Shown: positions 36,042 to 48,459 of the stretch, one piece after another | Position numbering within the stretch: position 1 is the stretch's first letter | How the letters are laid out: the number at the start of each line of letters is the position of its first letter | From: Muscardinus avellanarius | Lineage: Eukaryota; Chordata; Mammalia; Rodentia; Gliridae | NCBI GenBank assembly: GCA_963383645.1 | Contig: OY726571.1 | Span: 18,045,376 to 18,109,375, forward strand | Length of the DNA: 64,000 nucleotides | Reading direction: 5' to 3' | Position numbers and translations under genes: made by a program | Notes under the pieces: generated by a model | Database searches by the model: none | Told to the model about the DNA's origin: nothing | What the model saw: only the letters and a program-made list of their open reading frames with translations

Positions 36042-38541
36042 TTTGCCCTAATTGTTTTTAAACATTGGCTTTTTCAAAGAACCCTGTCCTGTTTTCGTGT
36101 AGAATGTCCCCTATTTTGAATTTTTCTTTCTTTTTAAACATGGGCTCATTTAATTCCTTCCATCTACAATTTCTACAAACTGAAATTAGAGACATTGTTC
36201 AAGCATAGTTAACACTTTGTAATAATAGATGTGATTTTCTACATATTACATATTAAAAGGTAAAAGAGTACCACCTCACCCTATTAGTGGCATCAACTAT
36301 AAACAGACATGATTAAGATGGCCAACGCCAGTACCAACTATTGTGTGTATTTTTGCCTGTTGCAATGTGTGCCAGATTTCTTTGCCAACATCTGAAGATC
36401 CTGCTCCCCAGACACCATTAATATAAAGGTCTTAGCATTCATCAATGAGTCTTAACTGAATTAATGAAAAATGTTGAGTTTCTGATTCTATTCTTCCATG
36501 TATCTTTATATGCGAACGTATCTTTCGATTAACAGCTTTCTTTTCTTCCTGCTTGATTATTTGGACACTCGATATGTCACAAATATATCTAGTCAAAACA
36601 TCTTCAAGTTGCATAATCATTTTCCTTTTTGATGTGATACCATTAGTCCTTAAGTGTCCTTGCTTTGTGGAAGGATAAGGAATCCCAGACACTACTTATA
36701 TTACATCATCTTCAGATCTGAAATAAACTTTGTAAGGAAAAATAGGAGTAAATTAATCAGAAGGAGAAAGAAAAGAAACAGAGCCCAATTTCTTTTTTTG
36801 TTCACTTTTTAAATACTTATTTGGGTGTGTTATAGCCTCACACGAAGTGCTGCATGGATGTTTATCATTATCTCTATGAAATATGGGGCTCTACTTCTAA
36901 GCAGGTCTCAAGAGGATGCATGTATACTTAGGTGTTCTCACCTGTGCCTGTCAGAAAGCCTGTGTCTGCCCAGCTGCCCCAGTGACTGGGGAAATTTGCC
37001 TAGTTTAGGGTTAAAGGAGAAGCTCATGACAAGTGTGGTTTTAAGCTGAATATTCCAACCTAGCTTTTATCAAGAGTGTAACTAGTATTTTGATCTCTAG
37101 GCATCATGATTCTTATCTCTTGTTCTCTTAGTTGATTGTGAACTTGGACAAGGAAGATAAGCATTATTTATTTCATTAGGGTCAAAACAATTATAGAATT
37201 TGCTGAAAATAAGTCTCATCAGATTAAAATGTGAACACGAACATAGAGACATGTGACAGAAAGTGAATAATACATTTGTGACCTGGATGAATTCAAGTAT
37301 CTAAAGATTAAAAAAACCACTGGTAACTTTATTAAAAATATATTCCCTAAGCTGTTGGTAAGAGCTATAGAAGCAAAGCCCAAGAGAAAACTAAATTTTT
37401 AAATGAGATAGGTTTGTGCATATATGAAAGTCTCACAAATAAATCCATTAATTTTTATAATTAATACATGTTAATAAAAAATGATATGTTCTAACAAAGT
37501 AACAGGCTCATCGTGGCAGTAGTCATCACCCATCCACGTAGACATTCTGATCCTCTTGTTAACACAGATGAGATGTTGTACTTTGCAAAAGAGGCAAAGA
37601 ATAGCATAGGTTTAAAGAGAATGTGATGATTCACAATGTCTACTTAACATTTTCTCATTTTCTAAATGGACATTGTACTAAATATTTATATATATATATA
37701 TACATATATATATATAATTTTCTAACTATACTGAGATTTCTCAAAAGATGTTTTATAACCCTAGCCTAGCATATTTCAAAGTCATTTCTATTCAGTAATC
37801 AGAGATGACATTTATCCTTCTGGGGCTCTTATTTATTTATATTTTTAAAACCCTTTGAGTTATGTATTACAATGAAATTTCATGAACAGGTCCAAGGAAG
37901 CAGTTTCTCTATTTACCTCCCAATTGCTTTCCACACACATTTTACAAAGGCGTACTCATTGATTTTTCTCTGCCAGAACAATTGATTGGCTGTATGTTTC
38001 CCAAATCTCAAGGGTTATCTTAAAACTCGGGTAATTTTCATTATGCTAAAGTACATTCTCATTCAAATTTCTGTTGGCTGCTGAAAGCAGTGCTTGCTAA
38101 TAAAAATCTTATTTGTTTTCCTGAGAGAACAAATATTGACTTGAAGAGGTAACTATGCTGCTTAGTGGCACTAACTTATTTGGGCCACTGTCGTATTTTG
38201 TTGTGTATCTTCTGATAATTTGAAGTCAAGAGAATTCCCTGATCTGCATTTAATTACATTCTTCCTCACCACCACCACCACACACATATCCACACCCCAA
38301 TCTTTAGTATATTCTAGAAAAATACATAGGAAATAGAAATTCCTAATGGCTGCTGCAAGTTAGGAAGGGAATCAGAGGATTGTGAACAGGGGGAAAACAA
38401 AGAATTGCTTTCACTGTTTTCCGTTTTCTTTTTTTTTTTTTTCTAACTCTTTGGACTTTTTTTGGCATATGCGCATATTACCAACTAAAATCAACAAGAG
38501 ATTCAAGGCACAAGCGCAAATTATGGAGTGTCCTCTGGTTT
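36042..38541. other. Intergenic sequence
   Basis: (TA)n at 37686-37717. Open frames of 74-86 codons show no family signature. Nothing else recognised. Confidence 0.45.
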
Positions 38542-39062
38542 ATGTGTGTTCCTCAAAGTTCCCGGCTCCAAGTTTGGTCTCAGTGTGGCTCTCTTGAGAG
38601 GCGGTGGACTTTTAGGAAGAGGAGCTTGTAGAGGTCATTGGGAGGGAGCCCAGGCCTCAGAAGAGATCAGTGTAGTTCTTCCAGTCCCCAATTAAACTGA
38701 GCAAGAATGGTGGTTGTAAAAAGAGCAGGCCTGGCCCTTGGGTCTTTCTGGCTTCCTGTCTTTTCATGTGATCTCTTCTGGATGTGCCCACCCCCATTAT
38801 GAAGCCAATATCCACAAGGCCAAACCCAGAAGCTGAACAAATGGAGCTTCCTGCCAGAGGTGATGGCACACCTTGTAATCCCAACAATTGGGAGGCTGAG
38901 ACAGGAGGATCAATAGCAATTCGAGGCCAGCCTCAGCTACTTAGTAAGGCCCTCTGCAATGCAGTGAGACCCTGTTTCAAATTAAGAATAAACAACAAAA
39001 AAAATAGGGCTGGGGATATATCTCAGATGTAGAATGCCCCTGGGTTCCATCCCCAGTACCAC

Positions 39063-39094
<32 letters not shown>

Positions 39095-39205
39095 AGTCTC
39101 CAAATCTTGGCCTTCTGGCTTAAAAAACTATGGCTAAATGAATCTCTTTTCTTTATAAAGTGGGCAGCTTCAGTATTTTATTATAGCACAGAAAATAGAC
39201 TAACA
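38542..39205 (+). mobile_element. ERVL-MaLR (MLT1/MST-type) LTR, split by a SINE
   Basis: Old solo LTR of a non-infectious retroelement family. It starts TGTGTGTTCCTCAAAGTT and CAGTGTGGCTCTCTTG, then GGTGGACTTTTAGGAAGAGG. After the SINE it ends with CTTTATAAAGTGGGCAGC, TATTTTATTATAGCACAGAA and AATAGACTAACA, the typical MaLR 3' signature. No internal genes are present. Confidence 0.75.
38853..39091 (+). mobile_element. B1-dID-like SINE inside the MaLR LTR
   Basis: Complete, with an uninterrupted A run of about 30 nt (39062-39091). The short flank ATGGAG is repeated on both sides. The long A tail suggests a fairly recent copy. Confidence 0.9.
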
Positions 39206-39355
39206 TGGAGTCTGGCAGTGCATTATTTTTTGAAAAGCATTAATTTCCCCAGGCATCTAATGCTTTCAGCAAGTCAACCTGCATCTGAAAAGTAACTGTC
39301 AAGTTTAGGCAGGGTAATGAGCATCCTTGATATATAATCATCCTTGATAAATAAT

Positions 39356-39463
39356 CCTTCCTTCCTTCCTTCCTTCCTTCCTCCCTCCCTCCCTCCCTCC
39401 CTCCCTCCCTTCTTTTCTTTTCTTTCTTGATTTCTTTTTTCTTTCTTTCTTTTTTTCTCTTTC
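39356..39463. repeat. (TTCC)n(CTCC)n(TTTC)n pyrimidine tract
   Basis: Three tetranucleotide pyrimidine blocks in succession, next to the tail end of the following minus-strand SINE. Confidence 0.95.
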
Positions 39464-39475
39464 ATGTTTTATGTG

Positions 39476-39655
39476 TTGTACAGGGGCTTAAACCCAGGGG
39501 CATTCTACCTTTGAGCTATACATCAAGGCCTATTTTTGTTTTTTGTTTTGAAGCAGGATCTCACTAAGTTCCTATGGTTGGCCTTGAAACTGCAAATCTC
39601 CTGTCTCAGCCTTCCAAGTACTGAGATTACAGACATGCACCACCATGGCCGGCCT
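39476..39655 (-). mobile_element. B1-dID-like SINE
   Basis: TTGTACAGGGGCTTAAACCC through CACCACCATGGCCGGCCT. Confidence 0.85.
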
Positions 39656-40049
39656 ACACTACATTTTTTTTAAGTCCTATTTAATTTTGATCATTACCTT
39701 TAACATTTTCTTATTCAAATAAAAGAACCCAGTCCTCTGGGTGTGTTATTAGCATTCTTTTTGCTATGTTTCTTCTGTGCAGTCTCCTTAAGCTTCATGC
39801 AAATTAGAAATACTATGCTTGAGTTAAAACTATGAAGTTTTTTCACTTAGAAACACAGCCCACAGCAATAAGTATAGTTTATATGACAATATAGATTACT
39901 GAGCCTTATTTTAAAAAATGTTAGAATTGTCTTAGAGCCAGAAAACAATTTGGTGAATCTTTTTAAGTTAATCAAAATCATCATGAAAATAATTTACTTA
40001 CTGCATAACTGCATTTAACACCGATCTTAGTGATTGTTATATAGACTAG

Positions 40050-40190
40050 AATGCTCAAATATGTGGTCCAGGAAATATCAGCATCAAAATCACTTGAGAT
40101 TGCTTGTTAAAAAATATAGATGCTTGAGGGTTCCTTCAGTCCCACCACATCTGAGTATTTAGAGGTCCACTCTAAGCATCTAACATCTCT
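40050..40190. mobile_element. MER5-like hAT fragment
   Basis: GGTCCAGGAAATATCAGCAT, CAAAATCACTTGAGATTGCT, TGTTAAAAAATATAGATGC and CCACCACATCTGAG follow the MER5A order. Confidence 0.7.
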
Positions 40191-41042
40191 TAAATATCCA
40201 TGCATAGAACCCTTTTAATGTCTTTTACTCTTTAGAATAATGACTTTGGAATCCTTAATAGAAGAAAGACTGCATTTGTAAGTACATAAAAAATATAAAC
40301 ACTCGCTAGTATACTTAAAACTTTACAATATATTTTATAGTGCCAAAATATAAATGAAATTCAAGAAAAATATTCTTCATCATTGAAATAATTATATTTT
40401 CTATTATATACATGCAAATGAATACACACATAGTACAATATATTATATACATATTTGACTACATATTTTAATACATAACATATTAGTATAGTATAAACTT
40501 AAATCTGTAGAAGGTTAATAAGTACTGTACAGGAACATATAAACTTATATGTTCAGACACAATACAACAGTTCTATAATTTTATGCAAGCTAATATAGTT
40601 CTGAGTAAGTAAAAATTACTTGGGGACTTAAGAAATAAATCATGGCAATTTCTTAAATAGAAACAAATAAGAACATTATTTTTAATAAAGATAAACTTTT
40701 AGAGGTGTACTCTATCTTAGTAGTCATTTGTTTGAGTGAAGGGGGTTTCTGAGAAAATTTAAATAGCTGGATAGTCACTCTAATAAGTGGCTATTTTTAT
40801 AAGGTATTGCAGCAGATAGGGAAATAGAGAAAGAAAATATCATTAAAAAAGATATTCTGAAACAGATGGGCTAAAAACAGAAAAGCAAGTTTATAAGACA
40901 GAGTTAAAGTGACTGAAGATAGTTTTGTGACTTCAATTTACTTGTATGTTTTCATTGCAATATCTTAGTGATTTATCACCTACAGAGGTATCACTAACAT
41001 TTCCACAAATACTATTAAATTGAAGATAAGAAACAAGCCCAA
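40191..41042. other. AT-rich intergenic sequence
   Basis: Nothing recognised. Confidence 0.45.
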
Positions 41043-41252
41043 GCCGGGTGTGGTGGTACATGCTTGTAATCCCAGCATTTGGTAGGCTGAGACAGTTGGA
41101 TCTTGGTTCCTGGACAGCCTCATCTACTTAGTGAGATGACTCTCAGTGAGATGCTGTTTCAAAATAAAGAATAAAAAAATAGGCCTGGGGTGTAGCTCCA
41201 AGGTAGAATGCCCATGGGTTCCACCCCCAGTACCAAAAAAAAAAAAAAAAAA
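41043..41252 (+). mobile_element. B1-dID-like SINE
   Basis: GCCGGGTGTGGTGGTACATG; the right half is complete, followed by a 17-nt A tail. Confidence 0.9.
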
Positions 41253-41385
41253 GATAAACATATAACTATTCTATTTGCAATAAAACAAGTTTTTTATTAC
41301 TCAATAGTCTCTGGAACATAAAGCAATTCCAAGTTAAGCATATTTTTTCAAAATATTAAAAATTTTCAAATATAGATATATTAAA

Positions 41386-41587
41386 GCTGGGCACGATGGT
41401 GCATGCTTGTAATCCCAGCATTCAGGAGGCAGAGACAGGAGGATCTCTGTTCCTGGACAGCCTTAGCTACTTAGTGAGGCCCTTTGCAACTTAGTGAGAC
41501 CCTGTTTCAAAATACAGAATAAAAATAGGGCTGGGGGTGTAGCTCGGAGGTAGAATGCCCCTGGGTTCCATCCCTAGTACTAAAAAA
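41386..41587 (+). mobile_element. B1-dID-like SINE
   Basis: Complete. ATAGATATATTAA and ATAGACATATTAA flank it as a near-perfect target-site duplication. Confidence 0.92.
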
Positions 41588-42151
41588 ATAGACATATTAA
41601 TATTACCTATAACATTAAAGTAGAGCAGAAATGATATATTCACCTAAAAAGAAGTGATGAAGTTAAGAATAAAGTGTAGTATATATTTCTATTCCTATAC
41701 ATCTTTGGACCATAAAAACATTTTATCTCATTATAAATTAAATTATTTTCCACTTTTTCAGTGTTTCATTTGAGCTTTTCCCTCTAAACCTTATCTCCTT
41801 CATGTTTCAATTTGTTCTATTAGTAAGCCATTGAAGCTGTTTCTAAATGTGAAACTAAAACTAATAACATCATCTATTTCTTCCTAAAACTTTTTTCAAT
41901 TCTTATGTTATACTATAAGATAAACTCAAATAATTAGTGTTTCTGATGCTGAGTTTAACTTTCACAATTCTTTGTTTTATGTGTAGAATCCTCACATAGG
42001 GCAATACATGTCTTTTAAAGTATTTAGTTGTCTTGCTATCATCAACAGAATACAATTTCTGAGAAATGAAATTATATTGTGACTTTGGAGATTTTTAGAG
42101 ATATTACCAGTCTCTCATAGCCAAAGAGTGACTGTTTAGAAACTTGAGTTT

Positions 42152-42376
42152 CATTTTTTTTATTTGTGCACTGTAGTCATACATCTAAATGAGGTACAAG
42201 ATGATAGAGGCATACATGCACACATCACTCATTTAGCCCTTCCCCAATTCATACCCCTTTCCCTCCCCCTCCCTCCTTCTCATGCTTGGCTTAGTGAATG
42301 ATTTTGATATGTTTGTGAACATGCATCATGTACACTAGATTTTGATATGTTTGTGAACATGCATCATGTACACTAA
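42152..42376 (-). mobile_element. L1 3'-terminal fragment with internal duplication
   Basis: Complement of the common L1 terminal module (CATGCTTGGCTTAGTGAATG). The segment just beyond, ATTTTGATATGTTTGTGAAC, is a perfect 38-bp tandem duplication at 42300-42337 and 42338-42375. Confidence 0.8.
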
Positions 42377-42701
42377 GGAATTCATTTTTAAAATGTCTCT
42401 AATTATTGAAAATAAAACTCTGCCCATGGACCACAGCTTCAGCTCAGGCCTATGAGTTCCAAACTGTCTTTCTTTTCTAGCTTGACCTCTAGATTTTGGA
42501 CTTGCCCAGCCAACTCCCATGACTGCATAAACACATCCTTGCAATAAATTCTTTATTTTTTGTCATTCTCTTCTTTTTCTTTCTCTGGTCAAACCCTGAT
42601 TGACACATCACCCTTTGGAAAAAATTCCCAATTGCGCAAGTTACCCAAACAGCTGGATTTTTACTTAGCAAATGGGTGACCCAGTTTATACTGCCATTTT
42701 T

Positions 42702-42885
42702 TTGTGTGTGGTACTAGGATTCCTAGAAACCCTTCTACCTCCAGGCTACACTCCCAGACCTATTTTTATACTTTTATTTGGAAACAGGGTCTCTTAAGCC
42801 AGCGAGGCTGGCTTTGAACCTGGACAATCCTCCTGTCTCTGCCTCCCAAGCGTGGGGATTACAAGTGTGCACCACCACACCTGGC
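42702..42885 (-). mobile_element. Short-variant B1-dID SINE
   Basis: GATTCCTAGAAACCCTTCTA, GGCTACACTCCCAGACC, TCTCTTAAGCCAGCGAGGC. The perfect 15-bp duplication TATACTGCCATTTTT lies at 42687-42701 and 42886-42900, showing that this variant moves in its own right. Confidence 0.95.
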
Positions 42886-42996
42886 TATACTGCCATTTTT
42901 AAATAGCACTGTAATGTCTCCAAGAAAACATAACCAAAAGCAATTAGACATGACCTAAACATGTAAAGAGTAAAAGTTGTATTTAAAATAAATAAA

Positions 42997-43206
42997 GCCA
43001 GGAACAATTACAAGTACACACGTGTAATCCCAGTTCTTAGGAGGCAAATATAGGAGGATTTAGCTCAAGGTCAGCCTCAGCAACTTAATGAAACTTCAAT
43101 TACTTAGCAAGACCCTGTATCAAAATTAAAAAAAAAAATAGAAAGGTCTGGGAGCATAACTTGTAGTAGAGTACATTTGGGTTCAATCCCCAGCACCAAG
43201 AAAAGA
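42997..43206 (+). mobile_element. B1-dID-like SINE, diverged
   Basis: ACGTGTAATCCCAGTTCTTA, GTCTGGGAGCATAACTTG, GGTTCAATCCCCAGCACC. Confidence 0.83.
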
Positions 43207-44257
43207 AAAAAGAAAAGTTTTCTATTGTTAAATTGATCCCCTCAAAGAGTGGCCTCTTATTTTTAGTGGGGATCTTTTTGTACCTACATCTACCATCTAG
43301 ACTCTTCATTTTTCAGTTATTGAGCTTCCATTTATTTTTCCTGTGCCGATTACTCTGAGTTTATGTGTATCATGAGCAGGAGAGTGATGTCAGCAAGACT
43401 GCAGAATAGGAATGGTCCACCTCCTTCCCACAGTGCACCAATTGGCATAATAACCCACTGATGAAGGTTCTTTTATGGGAGTTGGAGCAAAATGTCCCAA
43501 ATAGGTTCACTGCAGAGATAAGAAGGGCAGTTTCACTTCCCTGCATTACCCCTCCTCCACAGTGGCTCACAGGAATGCCAAGGGCGCCCACGTGACCTGC
43601 AATTTCTCCCTTCAGAGAGAGTAGGGAGAACCCAGATTTCAGATGTGGGAATGCTGATGGAAAGGTCTAACAAGAATACTAAGGGTTCAGATAGCCTGAG
43701 TAGCTGGAAACAGGAAAGACACAGGGTGACTCACAGCGATCAGGCCTTGAATTTAACAAAGAGCTCTGTATCTGGATAATCCTTTAGGAGGTTGTGTGGG
43801 AGTCCTCACCTATGTATCCCCTTCAATGGGCCCACGGGTTCCCATGAAATTTCTGGTGCTTCACTCCCCATCTTTGCTGTGGCTGGCTTCCCACACATAT
43901 GCCCCAGATGCTCAGTGTGAGACAGTTCAGTTGGCTCTTGGGCATCCACAGTCAACCAACTTAACTCTGCAGGACCAGCCAAAGGCACACAAATTTGAGC
44001 ATTTCAAAGCCCTATTCTAAGCAAGTCAAACAGGAGATTCTTAGCACATGGCCAGGCTTTGTGGGAATGACAGAATGCATTAGGAGTTCCTCTCTCCAGA
44101 GAGAACAGAGGAGTGCAACAGATACACAGGGAGAAACTATCTAAGGGAGCCCCAGAACCCTGGAGCAGGCTGCATGGGGAATCCAGATGACAGGTGGTGA
44201 TTACTTCTTCAAGTGTGAACACAAAAATCCAAGACTTCAAGGTACGTCAAAAATTAA

Positions 44258-44446
44258 GTCAGGCATGGTGGTGCACACTTGTAATCCCAGCATTCAGGAG
44301 GCCGGGACCAGAGGATCGTGGTTCACAGACAGCCTCAGCTACTTAGTGAGGCCCTCCGCAACTTAGTGAGACGCTGTTGGAAAATAAAGAATAAAAAAAA
44401 AAAATAGGGCAGGGGGCTTCATCCCTAGACCCTCAAAAAAAAAAAC
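44258..44446 (+). mobile_element. B1-dID-like SINE, right half shortened
   Basis: Left half intact. The right half jumps from GGGCAGGGGG to CTTCATCCCTAGACCC, losing the A-box region. Confidence 0.88.
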
Positions 44447-44560
44447 CCTAAGAAAACAGGATGCCACCCAAGGAATATAATTTTTCAGGCAGCAACACCA
44501 AAGAAGTACAGATCTATAAATTATCTGACAAAGAATTCAAAAATATTTGTTTATCTGCAA

Positions 44561-44754
44561 AACTGGGTATTCAGTCTCAGGACATTGTCCTCTGAGCTAT
44601 CTTCCCAGCCCTATTTTTTATATTTATATTGAAACAGGATCTCACTAAGTTGTGGAGGGCCTCACTATGTAGCTGAGGCTGGTCATGAACCCACAATCAT
44701 CCTGTCTCAGCCTCCCAAGTACTGGAATTACAAACATACACCACCATGCCCTGG
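44561..44754 (-). mobile_element. B1-dID-like SINE
   Basis: GGTATTCAGTCTCAGGACAT through ACACCACCATGCCCTGG. Confidence 0.85.
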
Positions 44755-44772
44755 GTTAAAAGACTTGGTTCA

Positions 44773-44880
44773 GCTGGGGTGTGGTAATGCATGCTTGTAA
44801 TTCCAGCATTTTGGGAGGCTGAGACCAGAGGATTAAGGTCCTGGACAGCCTCAGCTACTTAGGGAAGCCCTTGGCAAAAG
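44773..44880 (+). mobile_element. 3'-truncated B1-dID-like SINE
   Basis: AGCTGGGGTGTGGTAATGCA through CTTAGGGAAGCCCTTGGCA; no tRNA-like half. Confidence 0.82.
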
Positions 44881-44930
44881 GAGTTCAAAGCAGTATAAGA
44901 AAACACAAACACAGATAGACAACTCATCAT

Positions 44931-46823
44931 CTATTGGATGGTGTGTGGTCCACCATCCCCATAAACCTAAAGCAGAAAGCAAACTCATCTTCATCAATGA
45001 ATGAAGAGAAGCTAGGCAAAACAAAAGTCAATCGAAGTGTAAAACAATTCAAATTTTATATTAATATAATCAAAGAAAAGTCATCCTGGGTTTTTAGGAA
45101 ACTAGATGAAAATGCTCTGGATTAGATAATGCCTATGATTATGCAAGTTTCTGAATATACTATAATTGGTAAATTAAATAGTGAAGAGAGGAGAATTGTA
45201 TGGTATGTGAATTTATATCACAGTAAAAATTAGCTAAGCATTGAAATTAAAATCATAATGCCGTGGCTCAGGGAAATGCCGAACTTCCTCATACTAAATA
45301 TTAATACTCATTTAGAAGCACAATATCATGATACAATGAAATGCACAGGTTAATCCTTGAGCATAGTTTCAAGGCAAGACCAACAATAAAGAGAAATTAC
45401 TCTGCTTAGAAAAGTCAGAACACGATGACCAGTGGTCAATCTGGGAACATAGGTATTTCTATGAGAGGACTCCTAGTTTAGAGACCACTTTTTAACATTC
45501 CTGATTGTTTGCAACTTAACATCACCTTCTAATTTTTTATTATTCCTTTTTCTGAGGTTGTAACTCATCCCGTCAATTCTAAACATGAAGCCCTCAGCAT
45601 CCTGGAATTAAAAGAAGAAGTGTTTAGGAGAAGAAGGGACCGTGCAGTGCTCAATCTGGGCACTACTAGAGCAGTTACTGAACCCCAGGGTCAAGGAAGG
45701 GGATGCAGTGATCAGGAAGGATGCTGTATGCCCAAGTCAGACAGATCTGAAAAGTTTGTTCTCACTTTCAGGAGTCAAACGCACTTACTTGTATGCAACA
45801 TGCATACAGTGCTTATTCACTCCACACTAATCCTCCACAGAAAAACATTACCCAAACTTTTTAAAGCTACATATACTTCTGAATACAATTATTGTCAAAG
45901 AAAGTCATCCATAAGCCATAGAAAAGAAGGGTATGGGGCACTCAGTTTTGTGATGGGGGGCTGGATATGTTTTAAAATAAATGCCACTGAACAACTTGGG
46001 GACAGAAATGCAGACCTTTGACATATCATGTCCCTAATTACTCATATATATGTAATTATATATAATTATATATGTACTATATAATATATATTATATATGG
46101 GAAAAAGAGTTAATACAAGGTCTTATGTTAAAATTTTGTTGGGCCCCCATGGAATTAAAGGAACTAATTTGTTTGACCAACTTGTTAATCTATTGGGGGA
46201 AAAAAAACTGTATTTTGAATGTAAGCCACATGATAAATTACACAAGTCAAAAATATTGCTATTTTAATGCTTTCTTCCCCTTCAATTTAGATTTCACAGC
46301 TCTCATTATTTGATTAAGTACTATTATAAATTTTGAAACTGGCATCTACTTTATATTAATTATGATACCTTTTCTAACTTTAAAACTGTCAGGGCTTCCC
46401 TTTAGACTTCTCTTCTTCCTAATAGACAACCTTGTTGCTTACTAGACTGAAACTACAGGATATGTCAAGAGAAGAACAATTCTGAGTAAAATAATTATGT
46501 TAATGTATCTCTATAATATTAGAATAATAGAACATGACAGACAGAACTTGATGCTAAAATACATGGTAATATCTTTCATGCAACAGTGATTTTTTTAATA
46601 GAAGCAAGAAAAATTCAGCTATCAACATGCTTTCAAAATATTAACTGGCAGTAAGTTTCAGAATTTTGAGTCAAATAATATGGATTAGGCTCATTGGATG
46701 CTCTCTAATAATTATAGCTCCTGTTGCTTTTAAAAATACATAAAATTGTATCTTTTTGGTAAAACATGTCACATGCAAAAATTTAAAACTGCAATATCTT
46801 AATTTTGAGAATTACATTTAAAG
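44931..46823. other. AT-rich intergenic sequence
   Basis: A 133-codon plus frame (45620-46021) and an overlapping frame show no recognisable domain. A TA-rich near-palindrome lies at 46044-46098. Nothing else recognised. Confidence 0.4.
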
Positions 46824-46990
46824 GTGGGTGTGGTTTTGCACACCTGTAATAACAGTGCTTGAGAGGCCAAGATAGGATGAATGTAGGTTCAGGGCCAACC
46901 TCATCAACCTAATGAGACCCTGTTTCAAAATAAAAAATTAAGGTCTGGGAAGTGGAATGTTCATGGGTTCAATTCTAAGTACTAAAAAAA
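46824..46990 (+). mobile_element. B1-dID-like SINE, diverged
   Basis: GTGGGTGTGGTTTTGCACAC; the right half lacks the A-box and reads GTCTGGGAAGTGGAATG. Confidence 0.75.
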
Positions 46991-47464
46991 TTACATTTAC
47001 TAAAAGGCACCATTAATAATAATGCAGGGTTAACTTCCAGCCTTGTATCTAATCAAGTGCACTGTTTCCAAGTCTCTGAAGGACATTTGCCCTTGTATAA
47101 TAGAACCAACATCTTTAAGGCACCAAAAAAAGAAAACAGAAAAGACATACTGGTGGTTAAAAAAAAAAGTTGATAAGAACTAATCACAGCTGAATCCTTT
47201 TAGAGTGCTTTTAGAAGGTAAATGTGAAGCAAGCACAGATAACGGAGTTGAACGTGCCCTGCACTTATCCCTGGAGGTTAGTTCTAAACTGGATGGTTAT
47301 GGTTTTACTCCTTTATTACTTGGTTCTTTCTCACTCAAAGCCAAAAAAGAACACTTGGGATCCAGTAAGCATATGGGCTGTAAGTAGCCAGTACACTGTG
47401 GATAGGAGTGTTGACTGCCGGACCAAAGATAAAACTTTTATAGTTATTTTTCATCTAATTGTGT
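46991..47464. other. Intergenic sequence
   Basis: Nothing recognised. Confidence 0.45.
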
Positions 47465-47600
47465 TTCCTCCTCCTCCTCCTCCTCCTCCTCCTCCTCCTC
47501 CTCCTCCTCCTCCTCCTCCTCCTCCTCTGCCACCTCAGCTGCCTCCTTCTCTTCCTTTTCTCCCTCTCCCCCCACTTTCCCTCCCCTCCCCTCATCCTTC
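47465..47600. repeat. (CCT)n microsatellite and pyrimidine-rich flank
   Basis: About 20 CCT units to 47527, then irregular C/T-rich sequence. The polyproline and polyarginine reading frames here are translations of the repeat. Confidence 0.97.
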
Positions 47601-47889
47601 TCCTTTCCGCCCCCTGATCCCTGACATGATCTAGCTTTTTTCTCTTTCTCCTGTAATTAAAGCCTCCAATTTCTTTAATCCTAGAAACCAGAAACCTACA
47701 TCTTATCATCTGAGCCAGTATCGGCATATATTGTAGGCTACTGAGGTCTAGCAGTCCCCATACCCAAAAGCTGAAGAGTTTCCAGGAGCACTGGCAGGAA
47801 ATGGTAGATACTGAAAATGTTTAGTTCTCCTTCAGTTTGTTCTAAAATATTGATCTTTCTGATTGTCGAGAACAATGTTACTAACAGCT

Positions 47890-48060
47890 AACCTCTCCTG
47901 TTATGAACCTGGTGTCAGACACTGTTATAAAAGCTTTACATCAATTCATTTTTTACCAGACACTATTCAGAATGTTCCACTAATACCCTCATTTCATGGG
48001 TGAGAAAACTATGTTGCATAGAAACAAGTAACTTACTCAGCATCTGATGACATTGCCTTG
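47890..48060 (-). mobile_element. MIR element
   Basis: GTGTCAGACACTGTTATAAA, AGCTTTACATCAATTCATT, CCTCATTTCATGGGTGAGAA and CAAGTAACTTACTCAGC reproduce the complement of MIR in order over 170 bp. Confidence 0.7.
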
Positions 48061-48184
48061 GTACCTCTCGAACAGTGATCATGGGTTTTGAAGGTAGTAA
48101 TATACCAACAGCTTTAATACTGTGTCACTATTTTTGTATAGTACCTATACAAATTAAATTACAGTCCATCATTTAAGACCCAGA

Positions 48185-48374
48185 TCTCCTCTCTCTCCCC
48201 TCTCCCCTAATCCTACTCCTTGTCCTCGTCCTCCTCCTCGTCTTCCTCGTCCTCCTCCTCGTCCTCCTCCTCCTCCTCCTCCTCCTCCTCCTCCTCCTCC
48301 TCCTCCTCCTCCTCCTCCTCCTCCTCCTTCTTCTTCTTCTTCTTCTTCTTCTTCTTCTTCTTCTTCTTCTTTTC

Positions 48375-48450
<76 letters not shown>

Positions 48451-48456
48451 CCCCCC
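48185..48456. repeat. Long compound pyrimidine tract: (TCC)n(TTC)n(TC)n C9
   Basis: About 270 bp with nearly every plus-strand base C or T: TCC/TCG triplets, pure TCC, TTC to about 48371, TC to 48447, and a C run at 48448-48456. It adjoins the 3' side of a minus-strand SINE. Confidence 0.98.
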
Positions 48457-48459
48457 TCA

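Larger units (their letters stand above)
43380..44930 (+). mobile_element. Ancient L1 5' end and ORF1 start (L1M type), with three nested SINEs
   Basis: AGTGATGTCAGCAAGACTGC, AGAATAGGAA is the degenerate start of old L1 5'UTRs (GTCAGCAAGATGGC). Near 44,500 come ACAGATCTATAAATTATCTG and ACAAAGAATTCAAAAATAT, the conserved start of L1M ORF1, and at 44,905 ACACAGATAGACAACTCATC continues it. Three SINEs interrupt it (44258, 44561, 44773). The 60-78 codon frames in this region are decay products. Confidence 0.75.

Noticed and set aside
38542..39205. Possible proviral coding capacity near the MaLR LTR
   Set aside because: Only a solo LTR is present; no gag- or pol-like frames were found on either side.
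45620..46021. 133-codon plus-strand frame
   Set aside because: No recognisable motif and an overlapping second frame; not distinguishable from chance.
47224..47634. 136-codon frame with a long polyproline run
   Set aside because: It is the translation of the (CCT)n microsatellite; nothing on either side resembles a gene.
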